A stretch of DNA of 64,000 nt. It comes from Bacteroidales bacterium (lineage in GTDB: Bacteria > Bacteroidota > Bacteroidia > Bacteroidales > F082). How positions within the stretch are numbered: the first letter of the stretch is position 1; every line of letters starts with the position of its first letter. The notes beneath the pieces were generated by a model that worked only from the letters and a program-made list of their open reading frames with translations, was not told the origin of the DNA and ran no database searches. The stretch covers positions 1-64,000 of the forward strand of contig JAGBQJ010000057.1 of assembly GCA_017632935.1 (NCBI GenBank), given 5' to 3'. Position numbers and translations under genes: made by a program. Positions 51,218 to 59,590 of this stretch are shown one piece after another.

Positions 51218-53134
51218 TTATTGGATTGGAGGCAATAAAGCCTCCAAATTCATCTTTATCCGCCATTTCCACTGGTTTTTGGCGTTGGCGGGGACGTTGA
51301 TTTGGTCATCAACAGGGGTGGGTGACCAATTTTTTTCGTCCAGGTCCAATAGGTCTTGCAAGGGGTAGATGTTCCATTTTGAAGGACTGTCCAAATGCTT
51401 GTCTATCACCTTTTTAATGGTCTTTGCTGTGACTTTGCGGTCGTCGAGGTCAAGGCTGTCTAAGAATTGGCGTGTTCTTACCTTATCTTCTTCCAGCCAG
51501 CCGCGCAGGGTGGGCATGTCGTGGGTGCCTGTGGTGTAGACGCAGTTCTCGGGCAGGTCTTCGGTCTGCACAAAGGGATGGCCGAACACCTTGGGCATGC
51601 GCTGCACCTCAAGGCTCATGATGCCCAATTCTTGCATCACCTCAGGGACGCAAGCAGGAATCATACCCAAATCTTCGCCGCAAGCAATCATCTTCGTTGC
51701 GTTAACTAAGGCAGGCAACTTTTCCAAGGCTTTCTGCTTACAGAAGTCGTTGTGACGGTGGAAATAAAAGTCTTCGTAAATGGCATTGATGGCCTGTTTT
51801 TGGTCGTCGCTGAGGGCTTGGTAGGCCTTGGTTTTTTGCAACTCGATGCGAGGAATGTATTTGTCTTTTTCGTTTGGGGCAGTGATGAAAAGTGTGTCAA
51901 CGCCTTTCTTAAAGTGTTTGCTCTTCACAAAGCGGAAGCCTTGGTTTTCAATTTCTTCCACGCTGAGCGGTAGAGCCGGGCTGAAATGTCCCAACAAACC
52001 TGATTTGGCGGTCTTTGGAATTTCCCAAATGCGGAAAAATCCCAAGATGTGGTCGATGCGGTAGGCGTCGAAATAGCGGGCCATCACTTGCAGGCGGCGT
52101 TGCCACCAGGCGTAGCCGTCCTTGGCCATCGCCTCCCAATTGTAGGACGGGAAGCCCCAGTTTTGTCCTTCGGCGGCAAAGTCATCAGGTGGGGCGCCGA
52201 CTTGCACATCGAGGTTGAACAAATCGGGATGCGATTTCACGTCCACACCCGATGGATTCACGCCGATAGGAATGTCGCCTTTCAGCAGCAGGCCTTTGTC
52301 GTGCAAGGTTTTGACTGCATCGCGCAGTTGTTTGTCGCAATGATATTGAAGGAAAAGATGGATCTCTCTGCCGTTGCCGTCGCGCTCGGTGCAATACTGG
52401 GCATAATCCAAAAGCCAGTCTTCGTTTTCCTTGACGAACTGCTCAAATCCTGCTGTGTCTTTCAGCGATTCCCATTGTTGTTCGAAGGCGATTTGGAAAC
52501 GTTTCCATTTTGTTTTCAGCACCTTGGGATAATTGACGAATTCCTCTTTGTTGAGCATTGTCCTCATCCTTTTGAAGGTCGTGTCTTCCATAATGCCCAA
52601 TTGCTGGAGATTGAGATAAATCGGGTTCAGCGCAAAAGCCGAAATGGCGTTATAAGGGTAGGAATCACGCCAATCAAAATGTGCCGTCGTATCGTTGATG
52701 GGTAGGATTTGGATGATTTTCATGCCGTTGGCCACACACCAATCGCCCAATTCGGGCAGGTCGGCATATTCCCCGATGCCGAAATCGTCTTCCGTGCGCA
52801 GGCTGAACAACGGCACGGCCACGCCTTTCATCGTCTGGCGTTCGGTGAGGCCGAACCAATCCCACACGCGGTCTTTGCCCATGGGCAGGATGCGGTTGGG
52901 GCCGTCCTCCCAACGGATTTGGTCGTTTTCGCGGATGAAATATTTGTATTCCATTCCGTTTGGTAGAGACGTGCCATGGCGCGTCTCTACACAGACCGAC
53001 CACATCCCAGGCCCCACATATTCCATCGGAACGGCCTTGTTTGGATTCCAATTGCCTAATTCATCGCTGTTTCCCGTGAGGAACAGTTCCTCGCCCCAGC
53101 GGCTGTCGTATCGTAATCTGAATAGGGTTTTCAT
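51218..53134 (-). CDS. malQ: 4-alpha-glucanotransferase with N-terminal CBM20, carrying an in-frame repeat insertion
   Basis: 638 residues. Residues 1-~95 are a starch-binding CBM20 (FRLRYDSRWGEELFLTGNSDELGNWNPNKAVPM..., MEYKYFIRENDQIRWEDGPNRI). The GH77 barrel follows (VPLFSLRTEDDFGIGEYADL, YRIDHILGFFRIWEIP, MIACGEDLGMIPACVPEVM, YTTGTHDMPTLRGW), with catalytic residues expected in RIDH, GEDLG and THD. Only one CBM20 is present, where many Bacteroides enzymes have two. Residues ~49-57 (VETRHGTSL) are encoded by a TGTARAGACG palindrome inserted in frame. The enzyme disproportionates maltodextrins. Confidence 0.95.
   Translation of the reverse strand: MKTLFRLRYDSRWGEELFLTGNSDELGNWNPNKAVPMEYVGPGMWSVCVETRHGTSLPNGMEYKYFIRENDQIRWEDGPNRILPMGKDRVWDWFGLTERQTMKGVAVPLFSLRTEDDFGIGEYADLPELGDWCVANGMKIIQILPINDTTAHFDWRDSYPYNAISAFALNPIYLNLQQLGIMEDTTFKRMRTMLNKEEFVNYPKVLKTKWKRFQIAFEQQWESLKDTAGFEQFVKENEDWLLDYAQYCTERDGNGREIHLFLQYHCDKQLRDAVKTLHDKGLLLKGDIPIGVNPSGVDVKSHPDLFNLDVQVGAPPDDFAAEGQNWGFPSYNWEAMAKDGYAWWQRRLQVMARYFDAYRIDHILGFFRIWEIPKTAKSGLLGHFSPALPLSVEEIENQGFRFVKSKHFKKGVDTLFITAPNEKDKYIPRIELQKTKAYQALSDDQKQAINAIYEDFYFHRHNDFCKQKALEKLPALVNATKMIACGEDLGMIPACVPEVMQELGIMSLEVQRMPKVFGHPFVQTEDLPENCVYTTGTHDMPTLRGWLEEDKVRTRQFLDSLDLDDRKVTAKTIKKVIDKHLDSPSKWNIYPLQDLLDLDEKNWSPTPVDDQINVPANAKNQWKWRIKMNLEALLPPIQ
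52962..52991. repeat. TGTARAGACG palindrome, copy C, inside the malQ coding frame
   Basis: 28-base core GTAGAGACG...CGTCTCTAC (52963-52990) with one mismatch, same arms as the intergenic copies. At about 30 bases it keeps the malQ frame and on the - strand codes for V-E-T-R-H-G-T-S-L without a stop. It falls between two beta strands of the CBM20 domain. Confidence 0.9.
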
Positions 53135-53138
53135 GCGG

Positions 53139-53146
53139 CAAAGGTA
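53139..53146 (-). promoter_or_regulatory. -7 promoter element (TACCTTTG) abutting the malQ start
   Basis: Exact TAnnTTTG on the - strand that ends only 4 bases before ATG 53134. Transcription from it would start at or next to the ATG, giving a leaderless or near-leaderless mRNA. Confidence 0.45.
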
Positions 53147-53152
53147 GGGATT

Positions 53153-54613
53153 TTATTCAATCCTCACCCGACTAATCACCCCGCGATTACTTCCCGAATC
53201 GAAAAACACGCTGTAGGCATAGCCGCCATGTACCTTGAATACCCTTGGATAAATCTTCTTGCTGGCTTTTTGTCCCATGCCGACTGTGCCCGCTTCGGGG
53301 TCGTAGAGGCCGATGTAACTCATCCCGTCTTTCTCAAACAAACCATATACCTTGCCCTTGGCCTTGTCGATGATGAACTCATTCTTGAAAAACTTCTCTC
53401 CCGAAGTGATTTTCAGTTGCTGTCTTTTCGCCACTTTGAAGTCGGGCCCGATTTCCACGATTTCGCGGTTGTCAAGACCAACGAGTTGAAGCATGTCGTT
53501 GACTTTCAAGGGGACAATCTGGAGTTCCTTTTTGGCCATCATGGAGCAATACCATTGTATCATTCCAAGCAAGGTAGGGGTTTCTGCCAAGCGTACCAAA
53601 TTCCCGTCCCAAGTTCCTTCGTTGATGAGGTCGATGCCTGGACTTCCTCGTTCCGCTTTTTTGATGCGAATGGAGGTTATGCTTTCTCCTTCGCGCATTG
53701 GATTCCCGTCCCCGTTCTCATCGTAGATGGACTCGAGGGTGAAGTTTTCTGCCATTGCTTGATGGTATTCGTTTTGTATCTTCATCCATTGCGACTGGCA
53801 GGCACGGTAGCCGAGGGTGTCGATGAAACTGCATAAATATTGGGGCTTTTCCATGGAGCCGTCTTTTTTCATGTAAAGGAAATCTTGGCTTTTGCCGTGG
53901 TTGAATTTGAGCCAGTAAAGTCCTCGGTCGTGAACGATGGTCCTAACGATGTAAGCCCCGTTGTACTCGCAAACGATTTTGAGCAGTTTGTTGCGGTAAT
54001 CATCGCGCGAGAAGGTGGAAACGGGCAAAATGCCCTGTTTTTCATCAAGATATACCTGCAAGCAACTGTCTTGCCCGACAAGAATAAGGTCGTCGAAAGC
54101 GTCAATGTGGAGCTTTTCAAAGAGTTGGTCGAAGTCCTTGTGGGCTTGTTCAACGCCGTCGGTGTCTAGGACAACCATTGAAGAGGTCTTTGGCCGGTTT
54201 TCGAGCAGGTAGATCTTCCCGTCCAAAAAAACGAGGTCGGTGATGTTTCGGTTTGTTCCCGACCTGTAGAAGTCTCGGTTCCCCGTAACGCCTACTTCCT
54301 GTAGTTCGTAACTCATCTTCCGCATCCGAAAACTGATGTTGATGCTGTCGCGCTGCAACTGCCGTGGCGTGAGACTCACCACCGTATCTTGGTAGCCGAT
54401 GCACGAATAATACAGGTTGACAGCCTCGGTTCGGTCGAAAATCGGCAGTTCGTAATGGCCTTTGGCATCGGTGCTGGTGCCGTATGGCGTATTGACAATG
54501 CTGATGTTCACGTTCTCCACGCCGAGATTGCCGTGGACGGTGGTTTTGGTTTGGGCGAAAAGCGAAGAAGCAAAGAATAGCAATAGCGAAGCAAGAATAG
54601 AGCTCTTTTTCAT
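53153..54613 (-). CDS. Exported CarboxypepD-regulatory-like plus beta-propeller protein
   Basis: 486 residues with signal peptide ending SLFAQ. Residues ~22-95 form a CarboxypepD_reg-like beta domain (VHGNLGVENVNISIVNTPYGTSTDAKGHYELPIF...YSCIGYQDTVVSL). A short linker ending LQEVGVTGN recalls TonB-dependent receptors. The rest is a propeller-like array (ITDLVFLDGKIYLLENRPKTSSMVVLDTDG, GKVYGLFEKDGMSYIGLYD) ending ISRVRIE. The gene at 57431-58690 has the same layout and end (QVRIE). It lies 7 bases after the ChaN-like gene and is probably cotranscribed. Role unknown. Confidence 0.82.
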   Translation of the reverse strand: MKKSSILASLLLFFASSLFAQTKTTVHGNLGVENVNISIVNTPYGTSTDAKGHYELPIFDRTEAVNLYYSCIGYQDTVVSLTPRQLQRDSINISFRMRKMSYELQEVGVTGNRDFYRSGTNRNITDLVFLDGKIYLLENRPKTSSMVVLDTDGVEQAHKDFDQLFEKLHIDAFDDLILVGQDSCLQVYLDEKQGILPVSTFSRDDYRNKLLKIVCEYNGAYIVRTIVHDRGLYWLKFNHGKSQDFLYMKKDGSMEKPQYLCSFIDTLGYRACQSQWMKIQNEYHQAMAENFTLESIYDENGDGNPMREGESITSIRIKKAERGSPGIDLINEGTWDGNLVRLAETPTLLGMIQWYCSMMAKKELQIVPLKVNDMLQLVGLDNREIVEIGPDFKVAKRQQLKITSGEKFFKNEFIIDKAKGKVYGLFEKDGMSYIGLYDPEAGTVGMGQKASKKIYPRVFKVHGGYAYSVFFDSGSNRGVISRVRIE

Positions 54614-54620
54614 AACGCAC

Positions 54621-55850
54621 TCATTTTACGGTGATTGTAGCATATTTATATTCCTTCCCGTCGTCAAACCGCAACAAATAGTCGCCCTTGTAAAGCGCCA
54701 ACTTGAACTCCTTTTCAACTTTGCTGTACATGTATTGGTCGATGGGAACACATTGTTCGCCTTCCGATTTCAGGAACGCGCTCACGCAGCCTTCGGGGAA
54801 GCCGTTTTTGTCGATGAAACGACGGTCGATGGTATAAAGCACCTTGCCGTTGTAAAGTTTCCAGTCGGGGATGTTGTCCTCAATGAAGCGTGTGCGCGGC
54901 AGGCAGCAGGTGGCATCCATGCCTGAGTTGTTTGGATAGATGTGTTTCACAGTATCATAACAGATAATCGGCTCACGGATGGGCATGGCATCAATGCGGT
55001 CAAAAAATGCGGTACGCAGCGAGTCCATGCTTTCGTATTGTTCAGAGAAAGTCATGACGCTGCAATCCATCGTAAACGGGTCGATGTCTGTCTTTTCCTT
55101 GAAAAACCCACCCATCATCGACCACCCTTTGCGGTCGGTGATATGCCCCATGCCTCCTAAAAGCAAAAACTTTGCTTCGGGATCTTTGTCAAGAATGTTC
55201 TTGATTAGGTTATCTGCTTCATTCCTCTCGCGGTCAACGCCCCATCCATCGGCCTCATAGGGCACCAGTGTATAGCCCATATTGAGCGCTGTCCTTAATA
55301 GGTCGCCGAAAACAGGTTCATCGCTATAGAATCCCGTCTCGCCAAGTAGCACGGTGCGCCGCTCGTTCACCAAGGAGTCCTTCGCAAATAAGGTTTCAGC
55401 GGCAAAGTAACGGTATCCGTTTTGGTAACAATTTTCCAGCCAACTGATGACAAAAGCCCTGCTATGGGGATTAAAATGCATCTCGTTAAGCATGATGACA
55501 CGGTTGTTTTCGATGATGCTATCCATCACTTCCGACAAAGGTATTGCCATCACATTTTCATAGTTCTTGGCTAAACGCGTCTTGTCTGAAAACAAATGGC
55601 CTTTTTCGGCCATACGCATGGCATCCTTGTAATGCCCTACTCGGGAATACAGAATGCTAAGCAGGTCATGATAGGGGCGCTCAAATTGTGACCCGACATA
55701 AAGGCTGTCCATATTGATGAGTTTCTTCAACGAACGATAGCTGAATCCATCTTCCTTGGCTACTGCGTATGGATTTTGGAGTTCGTTTTGCGCCACCGCG
55801 CTTTGAAAAGTTAATGCTGACAAAAGCAATAGAAAGTAAATTTTCTTCAT
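54621..55850 (-). CDS. Exported ChaN/Tiki/erythromycin-esterase-fold protein
   Basis: 409 residues with signal peptide ending SAVAQ. After an N-terminal helical region, the core has NRVIMLNEMHFNPHSRAFVISWLENCYQNGYRYFAAETLF (about 115-155), with E..H in NEMHFN, and LVPYEADGW, then FLLLGGMGHI near 240. These E-x-x-H and G-x-x-H-type motifs are those of the EreA/ChaN-like (TraB/Tiki-related) fold, whose members bind haem or act as metal peptidases or esterases. The C-terminal ~120 residues are a separate beta domain. It is the first gene of a pair with the propeller protein. Confidence 0.75.
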   Translation of the reverse strand: MKKIYFLLLLSALTFQSAVAQNELQNPYAVAKEDGFSYRSLKKLINMDSLYVGSQFERPYHDLLSILYSRVGHYKDAMRMAEKGHLFSDKTRLAKNYENVMAIPLSEVMDSIIENNRVIMLNEMHFNPHSRAFVISWLENCYQNGYRYFAAETLFAKDSLVNERRTVLLGETGFYSDEPVFGDLLRTALNMGYTLVPYEADGWGVDRERNEADNLIKNILDKDPEAKFLLLGGMGHITDRKGWSMMGGFFKEKTDIDPFTMDCSVMTFSEQYESMDSLRTAFFDRIDAMPIREPIICYDTVKHIYPNNSGMDATCCLPRTRFIEDNIPDWKLYNGKVLYTIDRRFIDKNGFPEGCVSAFLKSEGEQCVPIDQYMYSKVEKEFKLALYKGDYLLRFDDGKEYKYATITVK

Positions 55851-55915
55851 AGAATGTGATTTTTGAGGATTTAACTGGGAAAAATTTAAGTTAAATACTA
55901 CAAAAATTATGCCGA

Positions 55916-57001
55916 TTATGCCTGCTTGTTACAATTGTTTCGGATTTCTTCAAACACCTCTTCGGCTTCATCTTGCCGTAGTCCGAACTTCGCGGCAAGT
56001 TGAACGGCGTCCACTTTGCCGGGGTCTTTGTAGTTGCCGTTCACGGAAAGGCTGTGGAAACCTCCAAAGCCTTCGCAAGGCAATACGTCGTAGGCGGGGG
56101 CGAGTTGCCACACATCGTTGCGGCGGATAAAGGCGAAGTTCTTCACATGGTCGTCGCAGTTGCCGATGATGAGGTTGAACGCCATCAGGCGGAACACTTT
56201 CCAGAGTTCCTTGACGGAATGCGTCAGTTGGCTGCAAGCCCAAAACAGATGCCCGTAATCGGCGGTGGGCAGGTGATAGTCGAGGTTCATCAGGGCGGAG
56301 AGACTGATAACGTGCAGTTTGCCACCGACTTCAGTGCGGTCGAAACGCTTGGTGCCGAAATATTTGCCCTCAAACAGCCTTGTTTCGGCCATCTCGATGC
56401 CACATTCGCGGGCCAGCAGCGAGGTCTCGTATTCGATTTTGCCCACATTGGGCGGGTCGGTACGGTCGCGGAACTTCACCAACCACTCTGTGCCGTCATA
56501 ATGCACGAACACCTTGGGCCGCGTGCCGCCTGAAGAACCCCCGCGCCGCCAAGCCTTGTCAAGGTCGTCGGAATAGTCCGTGTTCAACACCCGCTGCGAT
56601 TCTTCCGCCATGCGGTCAAGGTCGATGATGTCTTGTTCGTCGATGGTGCTGAGGTCGGGATAGTATTCCAATGCGCCGCGACCCCGACTTCCGACAAACA
56701 TCAGTTGTTCCAACAAGTTCAAGGAAGCCAACGACTTGCCTTGCGCTCTCAGGTAACGATCGAGTACCAAAGCACTCCAGCCATCGGGAAGGCTGTCGTC
56801 GAACACGCCGAAATTACCCTCAAAAGGCTTGGCCTTGGCGGTAAACAACCTTGACTCCAAAGGCAGGTGAAACGGCGAAATGGAAAATCCGTTCCGAATC
56901 CACTCCGCGTCGTATTCGAACATCAAGCGGCCTTCGCTGTTTAAAGCCAATCGCCCGACTTTGCGCTGACCTAAAGTTGCTTCAACAATCTTCTCATTCA
57001 T
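55916..57001 (-). CDS. hipA: HipA-type serine/threonine kinase toxin
   Basis: 361 residues from ATG 57001, which overlaps hipB by 8 bases. The N-subdomain (ATLGQRKVGRLALNSEGRLMFEYDAEWI...FGVFDDSLPDGW) is followed by the kinase core. The Gly-rich loop GGSSGGTRPKVFV holds the likely autophosphorylated Ser. The catalytic loop is GNCDDHVKNFAFI and the metal site APAYDVLP. HipA kinases phosphorylate glutamyl-tRNA synthetase or other targets to halt growth. The protein is shorter than E. coli HipA (440) but has all core motifs. Confidence 0.95.
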   Translation of the reverse strand: MNEKIVEATLGQRKVGRLALNSEGRLMFEYDAEWIRNGFSISPFHLPLESRLFTAKAKPFEGNFGVFDDSLPDGWSALVLDRYLRAQGKSLASLNLLEQLMFVGSRGRGALEYYPDLSTIDEQDIIDLDRMAEESQRVLNTDYSDDLDKAWRRGGSSGGTRPKVFVHYDGTEWLVKFRDRTDPPNVGKIEYETSLLARECGIEMAETRLFEGKYFGTKRFDRTEVGGKLHVISLSALMNLDYHLPTADYGHLFWACSQLTHSVKELWKVFRLMAFNLIIGNCDDHVKNFAFIRRNDVWQLAPAYDVLPCEGFGGFHSLSVNGNYKDPGKVDAVQLAAKFGLRQDEAEEVFEEIRNNCNKQA

Positions 57002-57320
57002 TGCGCTTCCCTCGTTTTCTGGTTTTTTGTGAGGCGTTGAGTGCCTCGTCCAAGGTGGCGTATTTGTGTGCGGCAAACACTTGGTCGAAGTCGTTCAGGG
57101 CATCCAAGGCGTAGGCGATATGGAGTAGGCCGTCCAAGGAAATCATGCCCGTCCGCTCGAACCGGCGGTAGGTCGCCAAAGACAATCCCGACCGCGCCGA
57201 AAGTCCTTCTTGCGTCAGGTTCATTTCCAACCGGCGTGCCTTTGTTCGTTCCGCCAAAGCCTTTGCCTTTCCTTCTGTTGAAATTGTATCAAATAACAAA
57301 ATATTATCAATTAAATTCAT
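56994..57320 (-). CDS. hipB: HipB-type XRE antitoxin
   Basis: 108 residues. A helix-turn-helix lies at about 23-75 (AERTKARRLEMNLTQEGLSARSGLSLATYRRFERTGMISLDGLLHIAYAL). A Lys/Arg-rich tail (SQKTRKRGKRNE) closes the protein and overlaps the hipA start. The N-terminal ~22 residues precede the HTH and are AT-rich in DNA. It would bind HipA and repress the operon through repeats at 57299-57354. Confidence 0.92.
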   Translation of the reverse strand: MNLIDNILLFDTISTEGKAKALAERTKARRLEMNLTQEGLSARSGLSLATYRRFERTGMISLDGLLHIAYALDALNDFDQVFAAHKYATLDEALNASQKTRKRGKRNE

Positions 57321-57362
57321 ATTTAACTATCAACTGCTTAAATATTATCAGTTGCAAAGATA
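57299..57362 (-). promoter_or_regulatory. hipBA promoter and candidate operators
   Basis: CAAAGATA at 57355-57362 reads TATCTTTG on the - strand, an exact -7 match 34 bases upstream of the hipB ATG. Downstream of it the coding-strand motif TGATAATATTT occurs twice (57340-57350 and, inside the first codons of hipB, 57299-57309). CAACTG (57331-57336) and CAGTTG (57349-57354) form an inverted repeat with a 12-base centre. These are good candidates for HipB binding and autorepression. Confidence 0.6.
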
Positions 57363-57430
57363 CAACTTTTTGCAAATATAGAGGTGCTTATGCAGATTTT
57401 TTTTGCATTATAATGTAAAAAGGGTGCTTT

Positions 57431-58690
57431 TTACTCGATTCGTACCTGATACAACGCCTTCCTGTGGTTGATGCCCGTAGGATAAATGAAATACAAAACG
57501 CCGTCGTGAATCCTCATATTCTGAGCAAAAGGATAGCCGCTAAGATCCATGACAGAGGTGACAGTTCCAGTTTTCAGGTCGATGCGCTTCAAGGTGTAGA
57601 TGCCATCATTAACGAAGAAGGTGTAGAACTCCTTTCGTGCCATGTCATACATCATTTTTTGTTTCCAGCGACGGTCCGGCTCCATCTTGCCGTTCCATTT
57701 ACGATATTCGTGGAAGGTGAGGGGATAGCGCTCCAGTTCGTTGCCCATGGCATCGAAAACGATAGTCTCGTGGTCAGTGTAGGCAAAGAGATAAAACTTG
57801 TTGTCTATGGCATATATGGGGTTGTAAATCGGGTCGGCGACCCAAAAATTGGCGCCGACTCCTCTAGTGTGCATTAATAGCCAAATGTCGTCGCGGCCTT
57901 CTTCATCCACGATGTAATGGAGTAATTCCGGCTCCCTGTCGCTGCCCAACCAATTGCGGTAGTAGCCCATTTCCTTATTGTAGTAAAAGTAACGTCCCGT
58001 GATGAAGACGCTGTCGGATGCCGCAACGATGGTGGAGAACTTGTCGTAGAATTCCTTCCTCGGCATGGAATGGAAGAAGTTCATCATGCCTTTCTTCCCA
58101 TCGCCGTACCCAATGAATCCAATCAAACTGGCTTGGTAGTCGTTGATGGCGTAAACATCGCCAAAGGCATCTTTGCTGATGTATTTGTACCGAGTCGAGA
58201 TGGGCATTTCATGCAGCGTGTCCAGATCGAAAGAAAGGTGGAGTAAAGAGCAATGTCTGCGGCGATATACAATCATATAGATGCCGTCGTCGTTTAATGT
58301 GTAGTCGATGACAGTCATCACGGGGTTGTCGTAGGCGATATGGGGCGCGTTGGCAGTGACTTCCACTTCAAGCAGTTCATGGCTAATGGTTTTCATCTTG
58401 ACTGTCAGGTTTTTGCCGTTGATGTCTTTCTTTCTTACGGTGTAATAGGCGGGCTCAAAGACCATGTGGGCAAAACGAAGTTTCATGCCTGCTTGGGCAT
58501 AGCTGTATGTGAAGCGGCCTTGCTCATCGGTGACGGCAACGAGGAGTGAGTCGTGTGCATAAACGCTTACATTCTCAATGGCTTTGCCGTTCTCGTCCTT
58601 GCAGTAGCCTTGCACAATTTTGCGTTCTTGAGCCGTGGCTTGAAAGGCAAAAACAAGTCCAAATAGCAGCAATAGGATAGACTTTTTCAT
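57431..58690 (-). CDS. Exported CarboxypepD-regulatory-like plus beta-propeller protein, paralogue
   Basis: 419 residues with signal peptide ending QATAQ. The N-terminal beta domain (VQGYCKDENGKAIENVSVYAHDSLLVAVTDEQGRFTYSY) resembles CarboxypepD_reg, with the linker LLEVEVTAN. A propeller-like region follows (MTVIDYTLNDDGIYMIVYRRRH, ETIVFDAMGNELERYPLTFHEY, DGIYTLKRIDLKTGTVTSVMDLSG) and the protein ends LYQVRIE. Same architecture as 53153-54613 although sequence identity is low. It stands alone with its own -7 motif at 58715-58722. Function unknown. Confidence 0.82.
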   Translation of the reverse strand: MKKSILLLLFGLVFAFQATAQERKIVQGYCKDENGKAIENVSVYAHDSLLVAVTDEQGRFTYSYAQAGMKLRFAHMVFEPAYYTVRKKDINGKNLTVKMKTISHELLEVEVTANAPHIAYDNPVMTVIDYTLNDDGIYMIVYRRRHCSLLHLSFDLDTLHEMPISTRYKYISKDAFGDVYAINDYQASLIGFIGYGDGKKGMMNFFHSMPRKEFYDKFSTIVAASDSVFITGRYFYYNKEMGYYRNWLGSDREPELLHYIVDEEGRDDIWLLMHTRGVGANFWVADPIYNPIYAIDNKFYLFAYTDHETIVFDAMGNELERYPLTFHEYRKWNGKMEPDRRWKQKMMYDMARKEFYTFFVNDGIYTLKRIDLKTGTVTSVMDLSGYPFAQNMRIHDGVLYFIYPTGINHRKALYQVRIE

Positions 58691-58714
58691 GGCTTAGCTA
58701 TTGTTTTACAGCCC

Positions 58715-58722
58715 AAAAATAG
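58715..58722 (-). promoter_or_regulatory. -7 promoter element (TATTTTTG) for the propeller gene
   Basis: Exact TAnnTTTG on the - strand, 24 bases upstream of ATG 58690. Confidence 0.6.
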
Positions 58723-58821
58723 GGAATTTATTAATTTTGCAAGCAAAAAGTGTTATTTTAAGCAAATTTTTTCCGTTTTAGTGTTTTGATTGGCGTTTTT
58801 TATCCGTTCTTAAGGATTTGC

Positions 58822-58829
58822 TATCTTTG
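58822..58829 (+). promoter_or_regulatory. -7 promoter element (TATCTTTG) for the acyltransferase
   Basis: Exact TAnnTTTG match ending 17 bases before ATG 58847. Confidence 0.6.
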
Positions 58830-58846
58830 CACCATAATTGTTAGTC

Positions 58847-59590
58847 ATGACTGCGTTCGATTTCTTCAATATCCTCTGCTCGATTCCGAAGACGCTGCGC
58901 TTCAACCTGCATTACTTTCCACTGAAGACTGCCTTGAAACTGCCTGTGGTGGTGTCTCACCGCACCTACCTGCGCGAGCTGCACGGCAAGGTGGAACTGC
59001 CCGAAAAGATAGAGCGTGCGATGATAAAAATCGGTTTTGGCGATGTGGGACATTACGACCGCAAGCGCTCACGCGGCATCTGGCAGGTGAGCGGCACGGT
59101 GAACTTCGGTGGCAAGGCAAGCATCGGGCATGGCTCGAAACTTTCGGTGCGCGGGAATTTGAGCCTCGGCGCGGATTTCAACATGACAGCGGAGAGCACC
59201 ATCGTCTGCGCCAAAGAGATCCGTTTCGGTGACGACTGCCTACTGAGTTGGGACATCCTTGTGATGGACACCGACGAACATCCCATTTTTCATAGACACG
59301 AGACTGACAGACGCGAGACGCGAGATTCTGGCTCTGTCCCGAGTCCCGAAGTCCCGCGTCCCGTGTCAAATGATATGGAAAACGAACGCGTCAATCCCGA
59401 CAAGGCCATCCTGGTGGGCGACCATGTATGGATTGGCTGCAAATGTGTGCTGCTGAAAGGCGCCGAAGTGCCCGACAACACAGTTGTGGCGGCAGGTACA
59501 CTGCTCACCTCAGCCTTCAACGGCCAGAATCAAGTAATTGGTGGCAATCCTCCTATCGTACTCAAATCTGACGTCCGCTGGGAACATTAA
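58847..59590 (+). CDS. Left-handed beta-helix (hexapeptide) acyltransferase with an in-frame repeat insertion
   Basis: 247 residues from ATG 58847 (MTAFDFFNILCSIPKTLRFNLHYF). The left-handed beta-helix coils are seen in GKASIGHGSKLSVRGNLSLGADFNMTAESTIVCAKEIRFGDDCLLSWDILVMDTDEHPI and, after an insert, AILVGDHVWIGCKCVLLKGAEVPDNTVVAAGTLLTSAF...GNPPIVLKSDVRW. Such enzymes acetylate sugars, often for polysaccharides. The stretch at residues ~150-175 (HETDRRETRDSGSVPSPEVP) is low-complexity, unlike family loops, and comes from a palindromic repeat in the DNA. The stop overlaps the convergent adk stop (TTAA). Confidence 0.9.
   Translation: MTAFDFFNILCSIPKTLRFNLHYFPLKTALKLPVVVSHRTYLRELHGKVELPEKIERAMIKIGFGDVGHYDRKRSRGIWQVSGTVNFGGKASIGHGSKLSVRGNLSLGADFNMTAESTIVCAKEIRFGDDCLLSWDILVMDTDEHPIFHRHETDRRETRDSGSVPSPEVPRPVSNDMENERVNPDKAILVGDHVWIGCKCVLLKGAEVPDNTVVAAGTLLTSAFNGQNQVIGGNPPIVLKSDVRWEH
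59295..59367. repeat. GAGACGCGAGA-type imperfect palindrome inside the acyltransferase gene
   Basis: Left arm GACACGAGAC...GACGCGAGACGCGAG and right arm built of GTCCCGAGTCCCGAAGTCCCGCGTCCCGTGTC. The ends (GACACG/CGTGTC) pair exactly and the interior pairs in part. It is rich in 7-9 base units GAGACGC/GTCCCG. The open frame is kept through it and codes for about 24 residues. Confidence 0.75.

Noticed and set aside
53139..53146. Reading the repeat at 52962-52991 as a transcription terminator for malQ
   Set aside because: It is inside the coding region close to the 5' end, has no T tract and the frame is open through it, so it is a coding insertion.
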